A stretch of 28,351 nucleotides of DNA from a virus, in the IMG/VR virus record IMGVR_UViG_3300021519_000050, positions 1 through 28,351 of that record; one strand, 5' to 3'. A model generated the notes under the pieces. It was not told where the DNA came from and did no database searches. It was given only the letters and a program-made list of their open reading frames with translations. Shown here one piece after another: positions 21,330 to 28,351 of the stretch (within the stretch, counting starts at the first letter, position 1; each line of letters starts with the position of its first letter). Made by a program: the position numbers and the translations under genes.

Positions 21330-24055
21330 TGGCCGGAAATCTCCGCCTTGAGCACAAAGCCCAGGACATTGAAGGGTGTAGGGTCGGAATGCTTGAAAGT
21401 CAAAGTCAGCGCGTCCAACCATTCGGGAGAAATATGCTCGTCAACGCGACCTGTGTAAACGCCCGAGGTGCCGGATGGATAGCCGATGGCGTCGCCGGTC
21501 AACGCTGGATCATTGCTCAAGGTGCCGCCCATAGACTTGTGAAGGATGAGTTGCAGACGTTGTGCATTGAACCTGCGGCCCTGCGATGTGCCGTCCTGCA
21601 AAACCTGCTCGATGGGCATTGGCTGCAAAGTTGATGCCATCGGCAAGCCAACAAACATCGTTGTTGCTGCCGTGCCGAGAGTGATTGCACCACTTGCCAC
21701 CGTCTTACTTTCGATGGTCGTTCCCGAGTGCCACACCTTGACCGCCTTGGCTTCAAGATGAGACATGCCAGAAACCGCCGTGCTCGATGCCTGCGTGATC
21801 TTCTTCGCGCAATCGAGATAACAGAAATCGGAGGCTGTAGAGAAATCAAACTCTGCTGCCGTTGGATAGAACCGTTCGATATATCGCTTCGTTGTGCCGT
21901 TGATCGTGCGCTTGACGATGCACCAAACGCGATCCGCGTTGCCGCTACTCCGCACCGTGGCCACGGACTCGAACAGCCCGTCAGTCGTGCGATTGAACCA
22001 TGCCGCAATTTGATTACTGCGATTGTAAGAGAAGCCGATAAGTTTACCCGCCCCCGTGACGCACCACAGAACCGGGTCAGGCTCATTCTGGAAGGCGATT
22101 TCTTCAATGCCTCCGCTAGTGATATGCTCCGCCCTTAGCGTCATGTCCGGCGCTTCGTAATTGTCGGAGGCAAAAACATAAGCGAACTCATAGACCTTTC
22201 GCCCCGTGAGCGAAACCCACAACAAAGCGTCCCGCGTCTGAATGGCGCTCAGTTTCTTGGAGCCGGAGCGGTTGCGTTGAATCGCTTGAATGTTCGTTGG
22301 CTTCAAGACTTCGGAGCCGTCGCCGCCTCCTTGCACTGTCCATTCTTCGCCCTCGGTGCCGATGACAAGCCCTTGCTTATAGCCCGCGATCCACTGCACG
22401 GCGTTTGCCTCGTTGGAGTTGAGCGTGATGTCAAAGGCGTCGCCGTCAGCGTCGCCCGTGGCAAAGTTGAAAAAGTCATCTACCGCCGAGCCGCGTACCT
22501 TGTTTGGTTCCTTGCTGGTGCCGCCAAACCACAAGCGCAGGTTGTGGATTCCCACGGCGGCAGGATAGCCGTTGTCGTCGGAGAATGCCAGAGTGTAGAA
22601 GGTCGTCGCCGCCGCACTCAGCGCCATGATGGGCATGATGGCCTTAAAGTTGAGCGCCGACTTGGCTGTAACAACGGTTGAGCTTGTGAGTCCGACAACG
22701 GTAAACGGCAGCTTGAGCAGAGAGGTCAACGGCTCAAGTTTGGCGATACTCGAAGGCCCGCAGGTGTTCGTCAAGGTGTAGGTTGAAATGCGATAAAATG
22801 CACCGTATAAAGGTGCGGTGTCCTCATAACTTACCGTTGCGGAAGTCGCGCCTTCAAAAACCCACTCTTTCACAATCTCAAACGTCACACCATCCTCGCT
22901 TTTTTGCAGTTGAATACTTCCATTCGGCCCCGTGTTGCTCGTCCATTGAGTTGAGAACAAAAAACCACCTTGAATAAACACGGCGGCAGTCGGGCCGATG
23001 GCCCCGGCTACTGCGTCAAGATACTGGATTATTCCGCGTTGCGCCGAAGACTTCTGGTAAATAGCAGGCTCAAGCGTAAAGCCGTCATCTACCGCCAGCC
23101 CAGTAAAGATCGTCGAGGCTGAAGCGGTCAGGTTGTAAATCACTTCTTCACCCGTCGCTAGCCGCCATACTGTTGCCCAGTTTGCCCCAATTCCAGGCTG
23201 TGTGGCTGCCGCAGAAGTGTGGTTTGAGGTGCAATAATAAACCACATTTGAGACATGCCTCAAATTGCCAACGACATAGGCTGTCGTTGTTGCCCAGGCG
23301 GCATGAGAAATCGTTGCCGTAACCGTGCCGCCCTCGCCTGACAGCGGATGTTCAGCTAGGGGCGGAAAAGTAAACGTCACGTCTCCCACCATGAAGGAGT
23401 TTGTAACGGCGGTCGTCGCTGCGTCACTCCAGGCGGTGTTTTGAAAAAACTCATTCGTCAGCGAATCGACCGGCACGCTTTCAATAATAATCGGTGCATG
23501 GCTGGGATGCACAATAACAGTCAGGCGGTTGATTTGACGCCATTGAATGTCGGGCAATTCGGCCTCTGTGTAGTCGTTCGGCCATTCAATGACTCCACCC
23601 GTTAGTGCGTAGTATTTTGAAAGGTTGGCCGCAAACGTGCCACTGTCCGTTCCGGTGTCAGCCGTGCGAATGTAGTTCGTGCCCGAGTTGGAGACGATAG
23701 TGCCCTTGGTTTTAGCGCCAGTTGCCCACGCCGGAACGCTGTAGCCGGATTTGATCTGGAGATATGCCGGTTCGTTTTCTTTCCAGAAACGGAAGTAGCC
23801 CGCACCGACTTCGACGAGGTAGTTTTCTGTCCGGCTTATTTTCAATGGTAGAAGTCGCGTCCGCTTGGTGGAATCCTTGACTTCGCCGACGTACTGCGTT
23901 CCCGGCATTTTGAATGCTCCGCCGTAGGGACGAACCATGAAGTTTTCCATTTGGACGCAGGCCGAACGGTAGCCTTCAAAGTCAACGCGCCCTACCATGA
24001 GCGGCGACAACTCGCCGTTATTAAAATTTACGTCGAGATAGTGAAGCGCGGGCAT
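21326..24055 (-). CDS. tail tubular protein B-like (tail tube tip/nozzle)
   Basis: The product is 909 aa. The N-terminus has the family signature seen in podoviral nozzle proteins: 'NFNNGELSPLMVGRVDFEGY', 'ENFMVRPYGGAFKMPGTQYV' and 'TRLLPLKISRTENYLVEVGA'. The rest is beta-rich, with many Thr/Ser/Gly strands and few helices. A mid region contains 'AFSDDNGYPAAVGIHNLRLW' and 'GTEGEEWTVQGGGDGSEVLK', and a late region 'IPQVWCIVKRT'-like strands with 'RYIERFYPTAAEFD'. It is slightly longer than T7 gp12 but within the family range. It follows the gp11-like gene with a two-base gap, the standard pair building the short tail tube. Confidence 0.83.
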   Translation of the reverse strand: MPALHYLDVNFNNGELSPLMVGRVDFEGYRSACVQMENFMVRPYGGAFKMPGTQYVGEVKDSTKRTRLLPLKISRTENYLVEVGAGYFRFWKENEPAYLQIKSGYSVPAWATGAKTKGTIVSNSGTNYIRTADTGTDSGTFAANLSKYYALTGGVIEWPNDYTEAELPDIQWRQINRLTVIVHPSHAPIIIESVPVDSLTNEFFQNTAWSDAATTAVTNSFMVGDVTFTFPPLAEHPLSGEGGTVTATISHAAWATTTAYVVGNLRHVSNVVYYCTSNHTSAAATQPGIGANWATVWRLATGEEVIYNLTASASTIFTGLAVDDGFTLEPAIYQKSSAQRGIIQYLDAVAGAIGPTAAVFIQGGFLFSTQWTSNTGPNGSIQLQKSEDGVTFEIVKEWVFEGATSATVSYEDTAPLYGAFYRISTYTLTNTCGPSSIAKLEPLTSLLKLPFTVVGLTSSTVVTAKSALNFKAIMPIMALSAAATTFYTLAFSDDNGYPAAVGIHNLRLWFGGTSKEPNKVRGSAVDDFFNFATGDADGDAFDITLNSNEANAVQWIAGYKQGLVIGTEGEEWTVQGGGDGSEVLKPTNIQAIQRNRSGSKKLSAIQTRDALLWVSLTGRKVYEFAYVFASDNYEAPDMTLRAEHITSGGIEEIAFQNEPDPVLWCVTGAGKLIGFSYNRSNQIAAWFNRTTDGLFESVATVRSSGNADRVWCIVKRTINGTTKRYIERFYPTAAEFDFSTASDFCYLDCAKKITQASSTAVSGMSHLEAKAVKVWHSGTTIESKTVASGAITLGTAATTMFVGLPMASTLQPMPIEQVLQDGTSQGRRFNAQRLQLILHKSMGGTLSNDPALTGDAIGYPSGTSGVYTGRVDEHISPEWLDALTLTFKHSDPTPFNVLGFVLKAEISGQ

Positions 24056-24057
24056 GT

Positions 24058-24891
24058 TCAGTGCGTCGAGATGAAGCCGCGACGAGCGCGAACAAGTTCG
24101 GAGTCATAGACCGGCTGCAATGCTCGGCCCTTCCCTTGGCGTGCGTCGCGTTGCTTGGCGGCAGGCGCAATCATTCGCTCAAACTGCGATCGCAGTTCTG
24201 CCGCCTTGCCAGCAGGCCCAGTCAATTCTTGCGCGAGGTAGGAGGCGAGCACAAGGGCAAAGGCGTTAATGAACTCCTGCGTCCAGTTCGTTGTCGTCGT
24301 TTCCTGAAAAACGTAGTTCAAAAGAATCTCGTCAGAGTCACAAAGAATCTTTGAGCCTTCGACTGCGTAGCGTTCCGAATCTTCCTCGTTGCCCTCCAGG
24401 CTGTTGATCTTGTTGACGCGCAGGCAGTCGGCAGGCTTCGCGTGCTGGTAGTTCCAGCCGAAAAGAGGGGCGAGAATCCATTCGCCCGTGCCGCTCGTGT
24501 GCGATCCGCTGAAAACGGAGTCGTCGAGGTCGAAGACGCTGGATGAAATTACCGTCACATACCAAGTCCCATTTGCAGCCGGGCAGCCTTCCACGTCTTG
24601 AAGGTGAATGCGGTTTCCAGTCGTCAGACCGTGAGCCGTTGCTGTGACGCGAATTTCATCACTCGCGCCAGCGTCAGCCAGGGCGACGCCTGATAGGTCA
24701 GTCCAGGTCAATGTAAGCCGCGCCCGCTTCGTGGCGAAGTTCCACGGATGCGACGCAAGCGCCTCATCACGCGCCGCCGAATACCACTTGCGGCAAACTC
24801 TCGCCTGCTGCGTGGCGTCCGTGCTCATCACGCTCATTTCCTTGGCGGAGATGAGAGAGAGAGCAAGATTTGCGATTTCGGTTTCAGTCAT
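24058..24891 (-). CDS. tail tubular protein A-like (adaptor)
   Basis: The product is 277 aa. The N-terminal helices 'TETEIANLALSLISAKEMSV', 'CRKWYSAARDEALASHPWNF' and 'ATKRARLTLT' are characteristic of T7 gp11-like adaptors that join portal to tail tube. An inserted beta domain (about 75-140: 'IRVTATAHGLTTGNRIHLQD', 'GTWYVTVISSSVFDLDDSVF') resembles small structural insertions in other podoviruses. The C-terminus returns to helix ('FINAFALVLASYLAQELTGP', 'AELRSQFERMI'). A short hairpin immediately precedes the ATG. It is upstream of and adjacent to the nozzle gene. Confidence 0.84.
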   Translation of the reverse strand: MTETEIANLALSLISAKEMSVMSTDATQQARVCRKWYSAARDEALASHPWNFATKRARLTLTWTDLSGVALADAGASDEIRVTATAHGLTTGNRIHLQDVEGCPAANGTWYVTVISSSVFDLDDSVFSGSHTSGTGEWILAPLFGWNYQHAKPADCLRVNKINSLEGNEEDSERYAVEGSKILCDSDEILLNYVFQETTTTNWTQEFINAFALVLASYLAQELTGPAGKAAELRSQFERMIAPAAKQRDARQGKGRALQPVYDSELVRARRGFISTH

Positions 24892-24973
24892 GGCTTTTCA
24901 AAGAAAAGGCCCCCGCCGCCCACATGAAAAAGACGACGAGGGCCAGAGGACTCCACCAACCACAGAGGAGATT

Positions 24974-25453
24974 TTAGGCGAGTTCGTAGGCGAGGTTCCA
25001 AGTCTGCGTATGCGACACAGGAACGGTGGCGGTCGTCCAGGTGACGACGATCCAAACGTCCTGCGTGAAAGACGCAGGAGTGAGGAAATTAATGCCGATG
25101 GTGCCAGCTTCAGAGAAGAACTTGCGGCCAGCTGCGGAGCCGAGGGCAAGCGCTGTTCCGAAGGCGTTATTGTCCACCACAACCGGCGTTTCAGCGTCGG
25201 TAAAGTAGCCGATGGAGCCAGTGAGGGCGTCACCAGGGTCGCCGTAGTCCACTGAGCAAAGCTGCGGAATGAGGCGAGCACCTTTCGGCAGTCGGATCAA
25301 GTACAGCGGGTCAGCGGTGGCGGCGGTGTAGCCGGTTTTGCGAACCTGAACGAATTTCAGGTTGCCGCCGTAGCTTTTCAGGTTTGGGGCCTGCGACATG
25401 TCAGTGACAGCCGCAAGTTGAAGGGTTCCGAAGTCGGAGAATACGTTAGCCAT
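24974..25453 (-). CDS. small structural protein, probable capsid decoration/accessory
   Basis: The product is 159 aa and beta-rich: 'FGTLQLAAVTDMSQAPNLKS', 'LYLIRLPKGARLIPQLCSVD', 'GSIGYFTDAETPVVVDNNAF', 'FTQDVWIVVTWTTATV'. Proteins of this type commonly lie directly after the major capsid gene and are virion-associated, probably decorating the head. It is preceded by a hairpin (25489-25512) and an AT-rich leader with no Shine-Dalgarno site. The function is assigned from position and composition. Confidence 0.65.
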   Translation of the reverse strand: MANVFSDFGTLQLAAVTDMSQAPNLKSYGGNLKFVQVRKTGYTAATADPLYLIRLPKGARLIPQLCSVDYGDPGDALTGSIGYFTDAETPVVVDNNAFGTALALGSAAGRKFFSEAGTIGINFLTPASFTQDVWIVVTWTTATVPVSHTQTWNLAYELA

Positions 25454-25488
25454 ATTGTTAGAGAATAAAGATTGAAGAAGGGTTGAAG

Positions 25489-25512
25489 AACGGGGGCCGT
25501 AAAGCCCCCGTT
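25489..25512 (-). terminator. strong hairpin after the capsid gene (weak terminator or RNA-processing site)
   Basis: A perfect 9-bp stem, AACGGGGGC/GCCCCCGTT, closes a 6-base loop. It lies 11 bases beyond the capsid stop codon. In the minus direction it is followed by pyrimidine-rich sequence rather than a clean T run, so it is more likely a partial terminator, attenuator or mRNA-stabilising hairpin. T7 has a terminator at the comparable position after gene 10. Confidence 0.55.
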
Positions 25513-25522
25513 CAAGTTTGGA

Positions 25523-26416
25523 TTAAGGGCTTTCGTCCGCGTAGATGCGGACAACCTTTTCATTCTGCGTGCGAACAGCGCCGCAGCGATAGACGCCGCG
25601 AATCTGTTTGCAGTGACGACGGGAGGGAAGCACGTCCATGTGGACATTGCGCCCACCGTCCGCGAACTTCACGCCGGACTTGTGCCAAGCGAAGCAGGTG
25701 CGAACGTCGGTCGAAGTGTTCCGAGCAAGGCGCTCCGTGCGGACGAACTTGAAGCCGAGGAAGCGGTCAACCTTGCCGTCCACCAGAGCTTTCACGCTGG
25801 CATAGTCTTCGCTCGTCATCTTGTCGATGAGCAGCATGTCTTGAAGCTGCTGCGCGGAGTGCGAGAAGAAGCGGTCGCCGTCTTCAACTTCGGCGGCATC
25901 AAGAAGTTTCTTGGCGCGGGCGATCTTTGCCAGCGTTATGCCACTGTTCGCGGTCGAACCGCTGGCGACGTAATCTACAGCAATCGAGAAATTGGTGTCA
26001 AAGGCGTCGCTCGTGGTGCCGTTCTCGCCGATGTAGCGAGTAGCGCCAAACGCCTGAATGATCACGTCATCCTTGGAGCGATTGGAAGCCGCGCCCATGG
26101 AGGCGACTTCATCGGAGTCAGGAAGGCTGATCGTGCCGAGCTGCATTTCGTCGTCCTCATCGAAGACGATAACACGCTCGAACTTGCGGCGGAACAGCCA
26201 GTAGGAAACGCCGGTCGAGTCGCCGTCGGGCGTGTCGCCTTTGCGCTCCGTGACTTCGGACATTTCGCCGATGTCGAGTTGATTGAACTTCCGGCGCTTG
26301 CCGGTGATTGTGGTGGAAGTGACGGAATCGCCGAGGCGAGAATCCGTCTGTTGTGCGAGCATGTCCCAATTTTTGGAAAACTCCGTTTCGTAGTAAGTAG
26401 TGAGTGCGTCAGACAT
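25523..26416 (-). CDS. major capsid protein (HK97-fold type)
   Basis: The product is 297 aa from ATG 26416. It begins MSDALTTYYETEFSKNWDML, an N-terminal arm leading to 'DSRLGDSVTSTTITGKRRKF'. A glycine-poor beta region with 'YWLFRRKFERVIVFDEDDEM' follows, then the spine helix region 'ASNRSKDDVIIQAFGATRYI' and 'KIARAKKLLDAAEVEDGDRF'. The ending 'FADGGRNVHMDVLPSRRHCK' plus 'QIRGVYRCGAVRTQNEKVVR' is typical of a phage capsid family found with T7-like tails. The frame extends upstream to 26593, but that part is a non-coding leader. There is no Shine-Dalgarno site; the leader just before ATG is rich in A, T and C. It is short for a major capsid protein but plausible. Confidence 0.85.
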   Translation of the reverse strand: MSDALTTYYETEFSKNWDMLAQQTDSRLGDSVTSTTITGKRRKFNQLDIGEMSEVTERKGDTPDGDSTGVSYWLFRRKFERVIVFDEDDEMQLGTISLPDSDEVASMGAASNRSKDDVIIQAFGATRYIGENGTTSDAFDTNFSIAVDYVASGSTANSGITLAKIARAKKLLDAAEVEDGDRFFSHSAQQLQDMLLIDKMTSEDYASVKALVDGKVDRFLGFKFVRTERLARNTSTDVRTCFAWHKSGVKFADGGRNVHMDVLPSRRHCKQIRGVYRCGAVRTQNEKVVRIYADESP

Positions 26417-26483
26417 GACGTTAAAGAGATTGGATTTTGCGAGACTGGCGCTTCCGAGTCGTGGAATTGCCGGGTGATTTACC

Positions 26484-26532
26484 CTCTCGCGGGTGTCTCT
26501 TTCGAGGCCGCTGCTTGGCTCTCGCGGGTGTC
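26484..26532. repeat. 14-bp direct repeat pair in the capsid leader
   Basis: CTCTCGCGGGTGTC is present at 26484-26497 and again at 26519-26532. The 35-base spacing is a little over three DNA turns. The copies read in different frames, so protein repetition does not explain them. They lie about 70 and 105 bases upstream of the capsid ATG. Confidence 0.7.
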
Positions 26533-26597
26533 CTTCATCGAAGGGCCGCTCTGACTCTGGCGTGAAGGGGTGGAACTCCGCGCCGAATGTCAAACAG

Positions 26598-26633
26598 AAA
26601 AAAGCGCCACCGGGTTACAAGTCCGGTAGCGCT
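26598..26633 (-). terminator. rho-independent terminator between scaffold and capsid genes
   Basis: On the minus strand an 11-bp stem (AGCGCTACCGG with CCGGTGGCGCT, one G-U pair) closes a 9-base loop and runs directly into TTTTTT (26603-26598). It lies about 80 bases after the scaffold stop and 180 bases before the capsid start. A terminator here would separate capsid transcription from upstream head genes or lower readthrough. The loop happens to look like a tRNA anticodon loop, but no tRNA is present. Confidence 0.85.
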
Positions 26634-26712
26634 CTGCATTTCGTCGAAACCGCGTGAGGGTCGATTCAGCGCGTTTGCTTATGCGCCACTGTTTATCAAT
26701 TCCGCGAGACTG

Positions 26713-27687
26713 TCAAGCCACCTTCACGCCTTTGAGCCGCGCCATAAGCGCCGCCGCCTCCTGCTGTCGAGATGGCCCTTCCTTGCCCATGTAGGCCGCG
26801 TGCCACGGGTTGTTCGTATTGCGGCGAATGTCTTCGGCTTGTGCCGCGCCATCCATGATCGAGGATGATTTATCGGATCCGACGAGCTTATCTGGAGAGA
26901 TGAGCCGGGAGACGGTCAACATCGCCTTCACGAACTTCGCATTGTTTGCCAGCTCGTTGTCGTTGATGTCGAAGCCGACCACTTGCGCCGCCTTTGATGC
27001 AAGGCCCAAGTTTGCTTCAAAGTCCGCGCCCCAATCTTTTCGCAACTCCGCCTCTTGCGACTTCACGAACTCATCGAGCTTTGATTGCCCTGTTTGCTGG
27101 AGCTTTGACATACGGGCAGCATCAAACTCGACGAGCTTTTGAGCAGCAGCAGGCGTGATATTCAGCGAATGCGCCAGCTTGGCGAACTCGCCGACTTCCG
27201 CATCATTCCACGTCAGGCCATCGGGCAGCTTGTCAGGCTTCGCGATCTTGTAGTCCTCAATCTTGGCGGGGACGCCGAGCACATCGCGAATCTGCGCATT
27301 GAACCTTTCCACTTCTTCCGGCTTCGCATCTGGAGCCGGAGCCTTGATCGTGGTCTTCTGACCGATGAGCTTCGATGCGTTGGCATGGCCGCGCATGAGT
27401 TCCAGTGGGTTTGGATACTTGGCGAGAGTCGATGCCGATGGCTTCAAGTCGTCAGGTAAGCCAGCATCCCAGCCAGCTTTAAAGTTGCCCTTGTCATCGA
27501 GCGCGGAACGGAAGTCCCACGCGGGAGAGCCGCCGTCGCCGTCGCCTTGTTTCTGCTGTTGTTGCTGGCCTCCGCCGCCGTCGCCAGAACCGGCACCCTT
27601 GCCGAGCAAAGTCGTGGGAGTGCCTCCGCCATTGCTGCCGCCGTCGCCGCCGTCGCCTTCAAGTAGGAATCGTGGATAGAGTTTCAT
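26713..27687 (-). CDS. capsid assembly scaffold-like protein
   Basis: The product is 324 aa. The N-terminal ~55 residues are low-complexity Gly/Asp/Gln (GDGGDGGSNGGG; GGGGQQQQQKQGDGDGG). Then come 'WDFRSALDDKGNFKAGWDAG', 'LPDDLKPSASTLAKYPNPLE', a Lys/Pro middle resembling 'VPAKIEDYKIAKPDKLPDGL', and a long charged C-terminal helix (QSKLDEFVKSQEAELRKDWG). The 'LP..L....tL.KY..' motif, the 'P.....Y.....P' segment and the helical tail are typical of podoviral scaffold proteins directly upstream of the capsid gene. The start lies three bases after the previous stop, with GGAG further upstream. Confidence 0.76.
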   Translation of the reverse strand: MKLYPRFLLEGDGGDGGSNGGGTPTTLLGKGAGSGDGGGGQQQQQKQGDGDGGSPAWDFRSALDDKGNFKAGWDAGLPDDLKPSASTLAKYPNPLELMRGHANASKLIGQKTTIKAPAPDAKPEEVERFNAQIRDVLGVPAKIEDYKIAKPDKLPDGLTWNDAEVGEFAKLAHSLNITPAAAQKLVEFDAARMSKLQQTGQSKLDEFVKSQEAELRKDWGADFEANLGLASKAAQVVGFDINDNELANNAKFVKAMLTVSRLISPDKLVGSDKSSSIMDGAAQAEDIRRNTNNPWHAAYMGKEGPSRQQEAAALMARLKGVKVA

Positions 27688-27690
27688 GGG

Positions 27691-28350
27691 TTATGCGTCT
27701 CCTTCGCCGGTAAAATCGTTTTCTTTGCTGATGTCTTTCTTCTCACCGGGGAGGCGGTCTTGCAGCTTTGCCTCGGCTTTCGCAAACTCCGCGACCGTAG
27801 CGGGAATGCGGCGGTTGTCAGCATAGCGCACGGAGATCTCGGCAGGCGTCGCGTGAGCTTTGAACCATGCGACGTACTCGGGCGTCTTGTCGCCCATCGC
27901 TGGCAGCTTTGCGGGTGGCTTCGGAATCTTGCCTTCGTCAGCGAGCTTGTGAAGGCGCTCGACGGCGGATAGGTCGCGCTCAATCACGGGAGGCTGAACG
28001 ACTGTGGGCGCTTCTGGCGCGTCCTGAATGAGTCCGCGCCGCTTCATCTCGGCGGCAAGGTCATCGTCTGACATGTCGGCAATAATCTGCTCTTTTTCGC
28101 CAATGAGAAACTCTGCCTCGCTGGCATCGAGCACAGCTCTGGCCTTTTGGATTTTTTCGACAGTCAGTTGTGACTTTTCTTCTGACGCATCGCCGACGAT
28201 GAATTGCAGATCAACAATGCCCGACTCTTTGCGAATAGCGCCCTTGACAGTTGGCCCGACTTTGACGGTCAGGTGACAGGTGGAATCTTGAATGATGCCG
28301 ATTTCGTCGCCGTCATTCGTGACAACGCCCTCTTTAATTTGGATGTTCAT
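27691..28350 (-). CDS. hypothetical head-region protein, 219 aa (start at window edge)
   Basis: The ATG at 28350 is one base from the end of the window, so the true start could lie further upstream. An N-terminal beta region (QIKEGVVTNDGDEIGIIQDS; HLTVKVGPTVKGAIRKESGI) is followed by charged helices ('VEKIQKARAVLDASEAEFLI', 'MSDDDLAAEMKRRGLI') and a Lys/Pro-rich C-terminus. It precedes the scaffold gene with a 3-base gap. I do not recognise the family; position suggests a head assembly or head-associated protein. Confidence 0.6.
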   Translation of the reverse strand: MNIQIKEGVVTNDGDEIGIIQDSTCHLTVKVGPTVKGAIRKESGIVDLQFIVGDASEEKSQLTVEKIQKARAVLDASEAEFLIGEKEQIIADMSDDDLAAEMKRRGLIQDAPEAPTVVQPPVIERDLSAVERLHKLADEGKIPKPPAKLPAMGDKTPEYVAWFKAHATPAEISVRYADNRRIPATVAEFAKAEAKLQDRLPGEKKDISKENDFTGEGDA

Positions 28351-28351
28351 G

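Larger units (their letters stand above)
26417..26712 (-). promoter_or_regulatory. capsid gene leader / intergenic regulatory region
   Basis: This 296-bp stretch has no supported gene. It holds a strong rho-independent terminator near its upstream end (26598-26633) and a pair of 14-bp direct repeats (CTCTCGCGGGTGTC on the plus strand at 26484-26497 and 26519-26532) spaced 35 bases apart. TTGACA hexamers occur at 26593-26588 and 26716-26711 on the minus strand, but neither has a good -10 at normal spacing. A phage-specific promoter or binding protein may use the direct repeats to drive capsid expression independently. Confidence 0.45.

Noticed and set aside
25613-26554. 313-aa plus-strand open frame opposite the capsid gene
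   Set aside because: The complementary strand encodes a recognisable capsid protein. The plus-strand translation has no family features and no ribosome site.
26417-26593. 59-residue N-terminal extension of the capsid protein
   Set aside because: It would start with TTG just after a terminator T tract, contains the 14-bp direct repeats, and does not look like a capsid arm.
26603-26633. tRNA-Thr-like anticodon arm (CTTGTAA loop)
   Set aside because: The loop resembles an anticodon loop, but no D arm, T arm (GGTTCGA) or acceptor stem surrounds it, and the stem runs straight into a T tract. It is better explained as a terminator.
26588-26716. sigma70 promoters from two TTGACA hexamers
   Set aside because: Neither hexamer has a TATAAT-like -10 at 16-18 bases. 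The nearest candidate after 26711 (GATAAA) is only 13 bases away.
1-28351. genome-wide recoding of TAG as an amino acid
   Set aside because: Only one internal TAG was found among more than thirty genes, and no suppressor tRNA is visible. Readthrough or mutation at a single site is the more economical explanation.

Overview
This window is about two thirds or more of the genome of a tailed, podovirus-like bacteriophage (T7-like tail-tube and ejection-protein layout). Every recognisable gene but one reads leftward on the minus strand, so the biological order runs from base 28351 down to base 1. The sequence is GC-rich by eye. No integrase, RNA polymerase, DNA polymerase, portal, large terminase or endolysin is visible. 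A small terminase subunit runs off the left edge and a head gene starts at the right edge, so large terminase and portal probably lie outside, closing a circularly permuted map. The host cannot be read securely. Integron-attC-like sequence near the left end and structural-gene leaders without Shine-Dalgarno sites are hints only.

Late/virion block (28350 to 7801, minus strand): a head-region protein, scaffold-like protein, major capsid protein, a small probable decoration protein, tail tubular proteins A-like and B-like, two internal virion (ejection) proteins, then a giant 'polyvalent' ejection protein now read as two ORFs of 1681 and 1379 aa. After these come two small membrane proteins (probable lysis genes), a small beta-rich protein, a LamG/concanavalin-like adhesin candidate and a small protein of unknown role.

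Early/replication block (7714 to 1, minus strand): an 86-bp regulatory gap is followed by a 51-aa ribbon-helix-helix protein, two small genes, a RecT-type annealing protein, a PD-(D/E)XK exonuclease-like partner, a membrane peptide, a zinc-binding peptide, a VRR-NUC nuclease, a DUF1376 replication-initiator-like protein, a DnaC-like helicase loader, small accessory genes, an HTH/Cys-rich regulator candidate, a DUF551 protein and the small terminase. Most of these genes are chained by 4-base ATGA or GTGA overlaps, which indicates one translationally coupled operon.

The most unusual part is the giant polyvalent gene (19042 to 9842). First, a complete HNH homing-endonuclease gene lies antisense inside its ADP-ribosyltransferase-like domain, with codons in exact register. 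It avoids every codon that would put a stop in the host frame, so both strands stay open. Second, a single in-frame TAG splits what reads as one continuous 3066-codon gene, and it falls in the middle of one domain. Third, that domain sits in an AT-rich 1428-bp (476-codon) module flanked by identical 11-bp direct repeats at recurring 'TFS(I/L)' linkers; precise loss of the module would restore an uninterrupted ORF. Separately, the DUF1376 gene carries a compact cluster of a perfect palindrome, a four-tract G-quadruplex motif and 11-bp iterons, which looks like an origin inside an initiator gene, as in lambda O.
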